This document shows, piece by piece, positions 21,992 to 34,489 of a stretch of DNA of 64,000 nt. The position numbers and the translations under genes are program-made. Within the stretch, counting starts at the first letter, position 1; every line of letters starts with the position of its first letter. The notes below the pieces were generated by a model. It saw nothing but the letters and a program-made list of their open reading frames with translations, had not been told where the DNA came from and made no database searches. Source of the DNA: Megalopta genalis (taxonomy: Eukaryota > Arthropoda > Insecta > Hymenoptera > Halictidae). The DNA is taken from NCBI RefSeq assembly GCF_051020955.1, contig NC_135014.1, positions 2,426,501-2,490,500 on the forward strand, written 5' to 3'.

Positions 21992-22425
21992 TCTCTCTCC
22001 TTCTCTCTCGCGCTCTCTCTTCTACGCGCTCTCTCTCCTGCGCGCTCTCTCTCCCTCCCTCTCTTTCTCTCCCTCTCTCTCTCTCGCGCTCTCTTTCCCT
22101 CTCTCTCTCTTCCTCTCCCTCTCTCTCTTGCGCGCGCTCTCCTCTCTCCTACGCGCTCTATGTCTCGCTCTCTCTCTCTCTCTCTATCTCTCGCACTCTC
22201 TCTTACTCTCTCTCTCTCTTTCTCTCCCTCTCTCTCTCGCTTTCTCTCTCTCTTTCTCTCTTTCTCTCTCTTTTTCTATTTTTCTCCCACTTTCTCTCTA
22301 CTTCTTTCTCTCTCTTCCTCTCTTCCTCTCTCTCTCTCTTTCTCTTTCTCTCTCTCTCTCTTCCACTCCCTTTTTCTATTTTTTCCCCTCTTTCTCTCCC
22401 TTTCTCTCTGAATTTGGTCCGCCGG
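21958..22425. repeat. polypyrimidine tract with GCGCTCTC variants
   Basis: Complement-type of the polypurine tracts at 1386 and 37796, with words such as CTCTCTCCTGCGCGCTCTCT. Ser/Leu-rich frames here are artefacts. Confidence 0.93.
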
Positions 22426-22429
22426 TCTC

Positions 22430-23270
22430 CATCTAGTTTCGAAACAAGCTAATCACTTGTCGCCTACGTCCGCGTTTCGGCTCGTTGATCCGGCTGTTTT
22501 GTATGGACGAGGGGATCCATTAGCCTGGCGCCGAGTGAAAAGGATCCGCGAACTTTTGGCAAAGTTCCCCGGGCCCGGGGATCCATGGAAAACACTTGCG
22601 TGGGCGGCTCAGAAAAAAGAAGAGGGCACGATTACGCGGCGTGCCGCGCATATTAAGCACCGCTCCGTCCTCGCGTCGCGTTGAATTATTTAAACCCGAT
22701 CCCCGCCGGCTGATTATCCCCGATCCGGGCCGTGTCGCTGTCCACCGGTTCCGTGCACGCAACCGCGTTTATTTAACGATCAGTGACGCAACTCCCGACG
22801 CGAGAGAGCCTTCCTTCCTTCCTTCCTTCCTCCCTTCATTCCCTCGATGCTACTTCTCTCTTCTTTCGATCCGCGAGTCCGACCGGAAAGCTGCGCGCCG
22901 CTCGTTCCTATGGCAACCGTTAGAATGAACAAAGCGAAGCTTCACTTTAATTATTGTTTCATCGACAAGGTAGAGAAGAGCTCTTGTTCTGCATTAAATA
23001 AATAACCATAATGCACTGCGTAATTAAAACCGTAAAGGTAACAGCCTTAGAATAAAATTGATTAATTCTCTCTGAATAAATGAAAAATCTGAATAAAAGT
23101 TATAGTTACATTGAATGAAGACTCTTCAATGTTGATAAATATTTTCTATGAAATATTACGAACATATGACGTTATTGTTACAATAATCGGATCTTCGTGC
23201 AAGATAAACATTATTTTCGACAATTGCAACAAAAAAAGGAGCGAGATAGACATTTATTTCTTCTGTTAAT
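22430..23270. other. single-copy sequence, no gene seen
   Basis: GC-rich first half with a perfect palindrome CCCCGGGCCCGGGG near 22566 and a (TTCC)n run at about 22811-22830. The second half is AT-rich. Confidence 0.45.
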
Positions 23271-23930
23271 AATTGAATAGAATTTCCATCGTTCTCAATT
23301 TTAGTTACCCATTTTTGCAATAAATGCGTCAAGGTTATGTCAAGTTTATGGTAATAATAATATAATAGAATTTCTATCGTTTTCAATCAAATACATTTTT
23401 GCAATAAATGCGTCAAGTTTATGTCAAGATTATGGTAATAATAATTTAATAGAATTTCCATCGTTTTCAATTTTAGTTACCCATTTTTGCAATAAATGTG
23501 TCAAGGTTATATCAAGTTTATGGTAATAATAATATAATAGAATTTCTATCGTTTTCAATCAAATCCATTTTTGCAATAAATGCGTCAAGGTTATGTCAAG
23601 GTTATGGTAATAATAATTTAATAAAATTTCCATCGTTTCCAATTTTAGTTACCCATTTTTGCAATAAATGCGTCAAGGTTATGGTAATAATAATTTAATA
23701 GAATTTCTATCGTTTTCAATTTTAGTTACCCATTTTTGCAATAAATGTGTCAAGGTTATATCAAGTTTATGGTAATAATAATATAATAGAATTTCTATCG
23801 TTTTCAATCAAATCCATTTTTGCAATAAATGCGTCAAGTTTATGTCAAGGTTATGGTAATAATAATTTAATAAAATTTCCATCGTTTTCAACTTTAATTA
23901 CCCATTTTTACAATAAATGCGTCAACAATC
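23271..23930. repeat. dimeric ~86-bp array (172-bp unit)
   Basis: The marker AATTTCYATCG occurs at about 23281, 23369, 23453, 23541, 23625, 23702, 23790 and 23874. Spacing alternates 88 and 84 bp, giving a 172-bp dimer. Shared words are CATTTTTGCAATAAATGCGT, CAAGGTTATG and GGTAATAATAAT. Confidence 0.9.
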
Positions 23931-24850
23931 TGCGGTCTACTTATAACGTTATTAACAGTGCAATTATTTCTAGCCCGACGATGGCTCGCGATCGTAGAAA
24001 TGCATAGATTTCTCTCATTAAATCGCAAATGTAATTTTCGCCAACAATTCGGCGCACTCGTAGAAGGCTTCGTATGCTTTTTAAAAGCATCGTTCCTATT
24101 TTTCCTATTTTCTGCACAATTTCAGTCCGTCGTTTGTCCAGCGGCTCGAAGATTGCGCGCCGCGGAGATTGGTAATTGCGCCGGAGACGCGGCCGCTTGC
24201 CGCGGCTTTAAAGCCCCTAATGGAATTGAAAGAAACGCGAGAGCTAACCGACGTTAACCGGCCCGCAGATATTTTTAAGCGGACAAGCAGCGAGCCGGGG
24301 AGAGCGCCTCGGCCGGCTATTTCTGCCGGGAGAATCGCGTCGCGCGGCGCCTCGCGGCTCCGGCTCCGCGTCCTGCCGCTCCTAATCTTATTACACCGCC
24401 GCTTTGTTTTATTAGGTCGCGACGGACCCGCTTCCCCCCTGCTTCCCCGCGGTGCTGCGGAAGTTTCCGCAGCCGCGGCGGACACTCGCGCGCTCTTAAA
24501 TTCCGCGAGCCACCGCCGGGGAATAATTTCCGCGGAACCCGCAACCGGAACTTCGCCTCATCCCCCCTCTCCTCCCGAAGGTCCGCGGCAACTTTTTCTT
24601 CTTCCGCCGCCGGGTTTATAAACCGTGAAGAAATTCCACGGGCGCCTGCCTAACCCGCGAATACCCATTCGAATTCGTCAGCGGTCCTCGCGCCGGGACG
24701 AAACTCGCTGATATTCCCGTCACTCGCGAGAGCCCGTGATTTTTCGGAATTTTTGCACGGAGCTGGCGGAGTTCTTTTGAAACGAGTCCGTGCTTTCGAA
24801 AAAGTACACGCATCGCGCAGAATGCGGTGTAATTTCGCTGCGAGATCTTA
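23931..24850. other. GC-rich single-copy segment, no gene seen
   Basis: The 150-codon plus frame (24169-24621) overlaps a 126-codon minus frame. Neither shows a domain, and both are Arg/Ala/Pro-rich as expected from GC-rich DNA. Confidence 0.45.
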
Positions 24851-24854
24851 AAGG

Positions 24855-25560
24855 ATGTCCGAGTTCCGGAAGATTTTGTAATATTATGATATCGTATAAT
24901 AACTTAATAATAATAATAATAATAGTAATAATAATAATAATAATAATAACGATAACAATTTTAATAATAATTCTATAATGTAATAATTTAATGATAATAA
25001 TAATTTTATAATGTAATAATTTAATGATAATAATAATTTTATAATGTAATAATTTAGTAATAATAATAATAATTTTATAATAATAGTATAATTTATTATA
25101 ATAAATTTTATAATAAAAGTCCGAGTTCCGAAAGATTTTGTAATATTGCGATATTGTATAATAACTTAATAATAATAATAATTTTATAATAATAGCAGTA
25201 TGATAATATAATAAATTAATAATAATAATAATAATAATAACGATAACAATTTTAATAATAATTTTATAATAATAGCAATCTAATAACATAATAAATTAAT
25301 AATGTAATAATATAATAATAATAATAAAGATAATAATTTTAATAATAATAATAATAACTATAATTTGTAAAAGCAAGAATAACGACAGTAAGTAAGAAAG
25401 ACTTAATTAGATAATAAATTAATAATATCAATAATGTAATAATGTAATAATATAATAATAATAATAATAATGATAATAATTTTGAATAATAATAACTATA
25501 ACTTGTAAAACCAAGAATAACGACAGTGACTAAGAAAGAAGTTACTGGACGAGACAATAA
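24855..25560. repeat. (AAT)n array with embedded longer duplications
   Basis: AAT-type low complexity. The non-AAT phrase GTCCGAGTTCCGGAAGATTT at about 24857 recurs at about 25118 (one change), giving a ~260-bp duplication. A second phrase, CAAGAATAACGACAGT, recurs at about 25373 and 25512. Confidence 0.85.
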
Positions 25561-25985
25561 AATAGAATACGAAACATAAATGATCCTAATAGTTCGAAAT
25601 AAGAGCAGATAATATAAAATTTCACCTCGAAGATGAATCGAACAATTTCTCGCTGAATCGACAATTATTTTTTCGAATTTGTATCGAATTGTGTGAAAAG
25701 AAATTTCGCCGGGGAAGTCTAATCGCGTCGATTGTAAATCAAAAGAGATATCGACAGAGAATCTTCTTACATGGTAGAAGTTTTGCTATCGCAATTGCCG
25801 CGCGAGAATGCTCCGAGACTGGTCCGTGCAACACGGTATCGACGACGTTTCTGCCGATGGTAGAAGTTTCGCAAGGCCGTCGTCGTCCGATTGTACAATG
25901 GAGAAGCTCTTTCACGGGACTCGACCTAACCCAGTTCTTCACTCGATACTCTGTTTCGTTCGAGTCATTTTTCTCCGGCCGGCTA
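25561..25985. other. single-copy sequence
   Basis: Non-repetitive apart from the word GGTAGAAGTTT at 25772 and 25859. No gene seen. Confidence 0.4.
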
Positions 25986-25986
25986 T

Positions 25987-25988
<2 letters not shown>

Positions 25989-26068
<80 letters not shown>

Positions 26069-26069
26069 G
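25989..26069. repeat. (GA)n microsatellite
   Basis: About 40 GA dinucleotides with one TGAGAG interruption. Confidence 0.95.
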
Positions 26070-26550
26070 ACCGACCTTCTCCGGTTGTTTGGCCGTTCCT
26101 TCTTTGACGTTCCACGCGCCCGAGGATATGTAACTTAATATCCTTAGCGCCCGGTCGAACGTGCGTTCAATATTTGATTCTACATTGGCCGTGTCCGACG
26201 AATACGTACTTACTCCACTTCGCCGGACACAATGGGTCTTCTCGATGGAAGCCGCGGCCAGAGAGAGAGAGAGCCTAACCCAGTTTCGATCGATCGGCCG
26301 CTCTATTGCCACTTCTCCGTTTGATATTCTACGGAGTTATTTGTCGTGGCCGGCTATACACCGACCGCTTCTACTCGGCCACGTTTCTCGTTCGATCAGC
26401 TTCGTTGTTCGTCCCTCGACCATCGTTGACAAAGGGTTGACAGGTCTCCTTGTATAAACCTTGTACCACGTTTTCTGGAATCTCGTCCACAATTATTTAT
26501 ATTATATTATATATTATTATAATAATATATTATTTATTATATCATAATAA
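26070..26550. other. single-copy sequence, no gene seen
   Basis: Ends in a short AT-rich tract (26490-26550) that hosts the next MITE. Confidence 0.45.
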
Positions 26551-26554
26551 TATA

Positions 26555-26919
26555 CAGAGTGTTCCAAAAATGTCTCGCAATCCGAAAGTGGCGGGTTCCT
26601 CAGGTTATTCGAAGCAACTTCTTCCTTTACAAAAATCTTCTCCGAGGCACCGTTAACGAGTTATCAACGAAAAACAGTGACCAATGAGAGGCGAGCTCGG
26701 CTGGCGCGCGGCGACCGAGCCAATGAGCGGAACTGGGTTTCGCGCGCTGGTTGGCTGGGCCGCCTCGCGTCAGCCGTACTCGATTCTTATTGGTCACTGT
26801 TTTTCGTTAATAACTCGTTAACGGTGCCTCGGAGAACATTTTTGTAAAGGAAAGAGTTGCTTCAAATGATCCGAGGAACCCGCCCTTTCCGGATTGCGTG
26901 ACATTTTTAGGACACCCTG
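26555..26919. mobile_element. TA-flanked palindromic MITE, copy 3
   Basis: 365 bp from CAGAGTGTTCCAAAAATGTC to GGACACCCTG with TA on both sides. It has the same inverted arms as copy 2. It sits in an AT-rich microsatellite. Confidence 0.87.
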
Positions 26920-27385
26920 TATATTATACTATTTCACCCCAGTGGTTTAATTATTTGATATTAGCGCGATAAGAATAATAAAGTAGAGCACCGACAAGCT
27001 GCAAAATTGAAATAATTGGGCCTGTAAATTCGATGCACATTCGAGTGCGAGACCAGAATACGATCTTTTTGAATGTTTGATCGTAAAAGCTGCGGCGCCC
27101 ACGACGGTTACTCCGCTGTTAGGAGTCAATCGATCCTTTTACATTATGAATCTTGTTTTCCGCCGTCCGTGTACCGAACCACTCGACTTCCTGAATTATA
27201 TGCCCAGATCGTCCGCATCCTGCTGGCAGCCTCGCAAATTCTTGGCTACGCATTCCTGCCGGATCAAACGTCGGGTTATGCTACTTACATAGCCGAACGC
27301 TCTTCCGCCTTGGCCAATTAGGTCTGTCGTAGGGAATTGTAATTGTTCAGAGAGCATAATTAGTTGAGGAATTTGGGTACATGCT
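26920..27385. other. single-copy sequence, no gene seen
   Basis: Two overlapping plus frames of 71-82 codons (27073-27321) show no recognisable domain. Confidence 0.4.
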
Positions 27386-27387
<2 letters not shown>

Positions 27388-27441
<54 letters not shown>

Positions 27442-27455
27442 GGGAGGGAGAGAGA
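27388..27455. repeat. (GA)n microsatellite
   Basis: Long GA run with a few GGGA variants near its end. Confidence 0.95.
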
Positions 27456-27479
27456 ATGATCTTTGGTAATAATTTTTAA

Positions 27480-28525
27480 AGTAATTCAAAATATTTCAAG
27501 TTATGTCAAATTATTTCAAACTGTTTCAAGCTATTTGAAGCTATTTTGAGCTATTTCAAGTTATTTCAAGCGATTTCAAACTGTTTAAAACTATTTCAAG
27601 CTATTTTGAGCTATTTCAAACTATTTTGAGCTATTTCAAGCTATTTCAAGCTATTCCAAACTATTTCAAACTATTTCAAACTATTTCAAGCTATTTCAAG
27701 CTATAGAAAACTATTTCAAATTGTTTCAAACTATTTCAAACTATTTCAAACTATTTCAAGCTATTTCAAACTGTTTCAAATTATTTCAAGCCATTTTAGA
27801 CTATTTCAAGCTATTTCAAGCTATTCCAAACTATTTCAAGCTATTTCAAGCTATTTCAAACTGTTTCAAATTATTTCAAGCCATTTCAAACTATTTCAAG
27901 CTATTTCGAACTATTTTCAAACTGTTTCAAGTTACATCAAATTATTTCAAACTACTCCAAACTATTTAAAACTATTTCGAGCTGTTTAAAACTATTTCAA
28001 ACTATTTGAAGCTATTCCAAACTATTTCAAACTATTTGAAGCTATTCGAAACTATTTCAAACTATTTCAAGCTATTTAAAACTATTTTCAAACTGTTTCA
28101 AATTACTTCGAACTATTTCAAACTATTTCAAGCTATTTCAAACTGTTTCAAATTATTTCAAGCCATTTCAAACTATTTCAAGCTATTTCGAACTATTTTC
28201 AAACGGTTTCAAGTTACTTCAAATTATTTCAAAGTACTCCAAACTATTTAAAACTATTTCGAGCTGTTTAAAACTATTTCAAACTATTTGAAGCTATTCC
28301 AAACTATTTCAAACTATTTGAAGCTATTCGAAACTATTTCAAACTATTTCAAGCTATTTAAAACTATTTTCAAACTGTTTCAAATTACTTCGAACTATTT
28401 CAAGCTGTTTCAAACTATTTCAAACTATTTCAAACTATATCGAGCTGTTTCAAACTATTTCAAAGTATTTCAAACTACTTAAAACTATTTCAAGCTGTCT
28501 CAAACTACCTCAAATTACATTTGAA
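27480..28525. repeat. 10-bp minisatellite, ~100 copies, with 282-bp higher-order unit
   Basis: Monomer CTATTTCAAA with variants CTATTTCAAG, CTGTTTCAAA and CTATTTGAAG. A segment starting at 28006 recurs at 28288 almost unchanged, giving a 282-bp higher-order repeat. Thirty bp is ten codons, so long Phe/Lys/Leu-rich frames are open by structure and are not genes. Confidence 0.93.
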
Positions 28526-29655
28526 TGGTTCAATTTCTGTACATTAATATCACTCAATAATTGATTTCCATCGATGTTTAAAAATGCGGTGATCGCCGGG
28601 CCGCGGATTTTCCTGCAAAATAAATATTGTCTGCACGAATTGCAAGCAATATAAATTAAACAGTTGTTTCATTCTCCCTCCAATAATTTTAATAAACAAA
28701 AAGTAACACATTTTTCAATTCTTTCTCAATCGTCCTATCTCACTTCGAGTTGCAACTACTCAACGTTGGCACAGATTCCTAAAATCCACAGCCTAGCGAT
28801 CGCGTTTCACGGTGCCGCAGCCGAAGACGGAAAATCGGCCGAGCATTTTCAAGCGAAACCGAACCGTACAATTTCGCGCGTCGAGCGTATCGGACTCGAG
28901 AGACTTTTCGGGCCCGCGATCGGGACGCGAGGCTCGCCGAGGACGTCGGAGGACTTAATAACAAACGGGGAATTTATGGATTTCGGAATTCCGCGAATTT
29001 AAGGGAACAATCTCGCGCGGGAAATGCGCGTAAAGCCGGCGTTACGAGGCAGCGCCGAGCGAGCGAGCGAGTACGCTTCCCTGCTTTCTTCTCTCGCGCG
29101 CGCGCGGGCTCCTCCTTTTTTTCTTCTGTTTCTTCTTAGGTTTCCCCGACCGAAGAAGATTTTACGGCCGTAATATTCTCGCGTGTATCTCGCCGGCGCC
29201 GGATTTACGCGATCTCCGACATGGAAATGGAGAGCCGTTCGACGCCGGCGCGCCGCTTTATCTTCGCGGTTCCGACCGCTCGGGGAGATCCGGGCCCCTC
29301 GACATCCGGTCCTTGCCTACTTTCTCAAAATCCTGAACGTGTCCGACGCAGGCTCCGCCCGAGAAACGCCCGGCGCTCGATGCGAACGTTTCGGAACGGA
29401 TTCCTCGCTAATATTCGCATAATTATGGAAAGCTGTTCGATGCGAACTGCGACGCTGCTTGCGCTCACAGAACAACGATAATTAATCGGCTCGTGACACG
29501 GGCACGCAAAATTGCCATCGAAAGTTGCGGTAATTGCAAATTTATTTAATATTTTTTTTTTAAATAATATACTGCGGATTTTTACGCAAAATAAAGTTCG
29601 TTCTTTCTTGAATAATTTTAACAGGTCGAATATAATGCACGAATATAATTGACAT
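28526..29655. other. single-copy sequence, mostly GC-rich
   Basis: Contains a (GCGA)n-like run near 29053 and a CGCGCGCGCG run near 29095. No supported gene. Confidence 0.45.
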
Positions 29656-29711
29656 TGTTCATATATATATATATATATCATAGTTGCAATTTATATATAT
29701 ATATATATATA
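29656..29711. repeat. (TA)n with embedded CATAGTTGCAATTT
   Basis: AT microsatellite containing CATAGTTGCAATTT at 29679-29692. The same word in the same orientation recurs just past the palindromic element at 31702-31715. Confidence 0.85.
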
Positions 29712-31662
29712 CAGGGTGTCCCACAATTATTTTAACAGCCGAAAATGAGGGGTAGCTGAGGTCATTTGAAGTAACTTTTTCCTTTGCGAAAATGCAATCC
29801 GCGGCTTCGTTTGCGAGTTATTAACGAAGAACACTGGCCAATGAGAGGTGACGGTGCGAGAGAGAGGGTCCGCGAGAGAGTCCGCAGCACGAGGCTTTGA
29901 CAGAAGGTCGGAACGGACTCGAGCCACGATCGAAGTATTGAACAAGTCACAAGGCGAGAACTTTACGGATTTTTTTTACTACATAACAGTGATATTTTTA
30001 AGAAAAACGCTGTTCACCTTTACTTTAGAACGTCTGAAGAATATTTACTAATTTTTCGGACCCGAAATAATATGAAGTTTAACCGTGACAGCTGTTTTAA
30101 TTTTCTGGTGTGCATGACACCTCGTGTGTACCATATGAAATTTTTATGCAAGGTGTACAGTGAAGATTAACGAATGATTTGCAAAGCTGATTTAATAATA
30201 AATAAGGGACGTAAAGGATTTGTTTATTAGAGAGATATGAAAAATATTATCAGTAAGAAACTCACCCATTTAGTTGAGGATGCATTTGCTGGCTGAAATT
30301 CATGATGTCGAAGGGCACTGACCTTGTACAACGTACAGCTGATCTTTCACTGCACTGTCACTAAACACTGATCACTTAATTAATCACTGATAATCCGAAT
30401 CACTTGTGGATATTTAAGAAAGATCACTGAGACTCGTTCGCGGATAATCGTTTATTCGACGCGTTCGTTCGGAAGTCGACGTTTCACTGCCAAAAAATCG
30501 AGGCCTCGACCGTGGGCCCTTGTCGTTCGTCTTTCGGCCGTCCGAGGAAATAACACCCGATACTATTTTCTTCGAAGCGCAGGGTACCGCCGAATGAAAT
30601 AAACAAGATATGCCGAGACGTAAACTGTGTCCGACCCGCTGTCACCCTGCGCTCTTAGAACGTAATTAATGGCCGTGCGAAGAAAATGGTATCGAGTGTC
30701 ATTTCCTCGGACGGCCGAACGAAGAACAACAAGGACCCACAGTCAAGGCCTGAATTTTTCGGCAGTGAAACGTCGACTTCCGAACAAACGCGTCGAATAA
30801 ACGATTATCCGCGAACGAGTCTCAGTGATCTTTCTTAAATATCCACAAGTGATTCGGATTATCAGTGATTAAATAACTGATCAGTGTTTGGTGACAGTGC
30901 AGTGTAAGTGAACTTCGTAAATAACCATACCAGAGGTTCCACCGACAGTATCCCTCGAATGTTGCGGTCATCGACCTGGGATCAGCTGTTCGTTGTACGA
31001 GGTCAGTACGTACGAGTCAGCAAATGCATCCTCAACTAAATGGGTGAGTTTCTTATCGATAACATTTTTCATATTTCTCTAAAAAACAAATCCTTTACGT
31101 ACCTTAACGCGATTATTTATTATTAAATCAGCTTTGCGAATCATTCGTTGAATTCTGTTCGTACACGGAATTATTTAAATTAAAATATCATTTACGAACT
31201 TTGTTAATCTTCACTGTACACCTTGCATAAAAATTTCATATGGTACACATAAGGTGTCATGCACACCAGAAAATTAAAACGACTGTCACGGTTAAACTAC
31301 ATATTATTTCGAGTCCGAAAAATTAGTGAATATTCTTCAGACGTTCTAAAGTAAAGGTGAACAGCGTTTTTCTTAAAAATATCACTGTTATGTAGTTAAA
31401 AAAATCCGGAAAGTTCTCGCTTCGTGACTTGTTCAATACTTCGAACGCGGCTCGAGTCCGTCCCGACCTTCTGTCAAAGCCTCGTGCTGCGGACTCTCTC
31501 GCGGACCCTCTCTCTCGCACCGTCACCTCTCATTGGCCAGTGTTTTTCGTTAATAACTCGTAAACAAAGCCGCGGATTGCATTTTCGCAAAGGAAAAAGT
31601 TACTTCAAATGACCTCAGCTACCCCTCATTTTCGGCTGTTAAAATAATTGTGGGACACCCTG
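29712..31662. mobile_element. 1.95-kb palindromic (foldback-type) transposon
   Basis: Left end CAGGGTGTCCCACAATTATT and right end AATAATTGTGGGACACCCTG are exact inverted copies, each flanked by TA. The arms run 29712-30586 and 30643-31662 around a spacer of about 56 bp. The terminal ~150 bp share the MITE-family words (TTACTTCAAATGACCTCAGC, TTAATAACTCG, GCCGCGGATTGCATTTTCGC), so this is the long relative of the 365-bp MITEs. The right arm is about 145 bp longer because of segments around 30905-30990, 31150-31205 and 30652-30680. Mirrored 67-codon frames (29848-30051 plus, 31323-31526 minus) match each other but no known family and follow from the palindrome. Confidence 0.9.
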
Positions 31663-31666
31663 TATA

Positions 31667-31701
<35 letters not shown>

Positions 31702-31960
31702 CATAGTTGCAATTTATATATATATATATTTATTAATATATATATATATATTCATTATTATATTATATTATAAATATATATATTATAATATAATATATAT
31801 ATTTATTAATATATTATATATATATATATTTATATATATTTATTAATATATATAATATTAATAATAATATAACAATATAATAATATATAATATATATAAT
31901 ATTAATAATAATATTATATATATATTTATTAATATATAATATATACATATTTATTAATAT
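31663..31960. repeat. AT-rich microsatellite block
   Basis: (TA)n and TATTAATATA modules, with the CATAGTTGCAATTT word at 31702. Confidence 0.9.
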
Positions 31961-33560
31961 TTAAACTGTCACGGTTAAACAATTGTTTCTTCATTTTACG
32001 ATTTTAAATGTTATAAAGACACTTTCATGGGAAACGATTGAACAAATGAAATTACCGAGGCAACTGTTTTGTAATATAGAGTATAAGAAATCTAAACGAA
32101 TCGAATCTTTTAAATGAATTAAATCTAAACAATATAAGAAGGTGCCGTATATATCGATCATTCCAGATGCATAACTCCGTTGTTAACGAATTTACGAAAA
32201 AATGCCAAAGAAGAAAGATGAACGGTGCAAAGAGCACTACGTCCGTGGGATCTTAAATTTTACTTCGGTGCATCGATGCATGTGCAATTAACAACTGCAC
32301 AATTTCTTTAAATAGAAATGCATACTTTTTATCGCATAGATCGATTCGTATGCACATTCTACGTAAAAAGTTATTAGGTTGTCATCGTGGAAAAATGATT
32401 AGTTCTCGAGATATTCTCGAAAATGTCCTCAAATCGGGTCGTCTTGGACGTTTTCGAGGACGGCGGCGATGGAACTCGACCCATTGATTTCGGTGCGGCG
32501 GTGGCACGGTAACGAGGGGCACGCCGGTAATCGTTTCTAATTTTCCCGGCGCCGGGCAACGCGGTCATAATTCCGCGCCAATTATCTCTATCGAGAAAAA
32601 CAGAAACGCCGCGCGCGCGCGCGCGCGATTTTCCGTGTTCGCGAAGCGGCGGGAAAGAGAAAGGCGGCCGCGCCGCGCCGGCGGATTATTCGACGGCGAA
32701 CGGACGTGTCTACTCGATATTAGAAGAGCCGAGGAGCCGTTGTCCCGTTTAAAGCTCCGCCCCGGCCGTTCCATTCCCGCGGCCGCCGTTCGATTATCCA
32801 CGCTGCGGAAATTCTTACGACGGAAACTTTTATTCTTTCCGCGCTCGGGCCCGAGACGGCTAATTATCCGCGGCCGAGTTTCCTGCCGCGCAGTGCGTAA
32901 AAATAAACGATCGAACTGCAGGCGTTCTCATTGAAAATATAAAATCGTGATTTTAAATGATTTTCATGGCAATCGTGTTATACCAGAGTTAAATGAATAA
33001 TAACCGTTTATTAATAACAAATATTTTCATCGATGAAGTAAATGAAGTTTTGAATCTTGAATTATCATTTTTATATGTTATCGCACGATCTATCGAGATC
33101 AAATAACGAATAATTAGGTAACAAAGGAAAACAATAATTTAATTTAATTCGTAGTTTGTTTGTTTAAGCCTATATATATTTCGCGGCTATGATTCAATAC
33201 CGGGATACGTCGAAATGACGGAGTTTAAAGAGAAAAGACGTTTAAATATTTAAATTATTACATATTTAAATTTATTTTCCTAATAATAATTTAGCTTTTG
33301 AGAATAGTGAAGTATTATTTTCGCTAACTTTCGTGAAAATGTTATATTGAATTTGTCATTATACACAGCAATTAGCGATCACTTGTGGAATTACAATTGC
33401 AGAGTTACATGTAGATGTAATGTGTAAAATAGTTTATACATTAAATTATTTGCACTAAATGTCGTAGCTTCAACGTTAAATTCTTGAAATTGCTGTTACT
33501 TGCATGTCATAAATTATCAATATCAAACGCATAAAAAATTATGGGATTCGTTTTTTGAGG
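31961..33560. other. single-copy sequence, no gene seen
   Basis: Starts with ACTGTCACGGTTAAAC (about 31965-31980), a 16-bp word also present in both arms of the adjacent palindromic element. A GC-rich island at 32440-32930 contains a (GC)n run at 32610-32627. The rest is AT-rich and unremarkable. Confidence 0.45.
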
Positions 33561-33745
33561 ATTACACGCTATAAAGATTTATTATATATATTATATTTAT
33601 TACATATATGATACTATATTTATTATATATATATGATATTACATTCAGTATATATATTATATTATATTTATTATATATATTAAATTATATTTATTACATA
33701 TATTTTATTATATTTATTATATATATTATATTATGTATACATGTT
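33561..33745. repeat. AT-rich tandem tract
   Basis: Modules of TTATATTTATTACATATAT type, repeated about every 30-35 bp. Confidence 0.8.
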
Positions 33746-34446
33746 AATTAAATTATGTTACTTTTATAAAATACCGCAGTATTTGGGGCGTCCGCAGTAA
33801 CACCCACGCTTACCCTGTTCGGCACGAAATATCACAAATATAAAAAATATCTCCGAATAAAAGTGTCCCAGAATTGAATCAGTACAACAATTTGTTACTT
33901 GGAAGAGTGCGACGCGCCTGTATATTTGTCCGCGGATCGAGCTTTTTTGCACAGTGTGCGCGGCTGCTCCTCCGGACGACTTTCGAGCATCCTCGAGAGC
34001 AGCTTTATGAAGCTTTCTTTTCGGAACGATCTCCCCCCCCCTCTCTCTCCCTGTTCACGCTCCTAGAGATCCGTCAATTTCGCCCGTCGCTTATTCTTAC
34101 GTTTAAATTGAAAATAGCACGAGCCGCCGTGCCGGCACGAATAGAAAAGTGTCAAGGATTCTCCGGCGCGCCGGCCACGGATTCAAAGGATCCCGCGACG
34201 CACCCTCTTCGGCTCGTCCCTCTTCACCCTCGCCGCCCGTATCACGAGACGGTCGCTGTCCGCGAGCGCAGAAATTCGCGCACCGTATTGCGATCGCCGG
34301 CAGAAATTTCAAAAGTCCCGTCCCGGCGAACGGAACGAATACTACCGTCGGCATTCTTCCGGCACAAAGGCGAGCTTCACGCTCGAGAAATGTATCTCTC
34401 GCTATACCCGTTGCCCGTCTGACGTCGAGTTATGCGCTCTAGATAC

Positions 34447-34489
<43 letters not shown>

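Noticed and set aside
21958..22452. 164-codon Ser/Leu-rich frame
   Set aside because: Polypyrimidine tract read through.
27721..28482. Phe/Lys/Leu repeat proteins
   Set aside because: A 10-bp monomer repeats its frame every 30 bp, so frames stay open without selection.
29848..31526. Two similar 67-codon frames that might be a duplicated gene
   Set aside because: They are mirror images produced by the palindromic arms, include GA-rich terminal sequence, and match no family I know.
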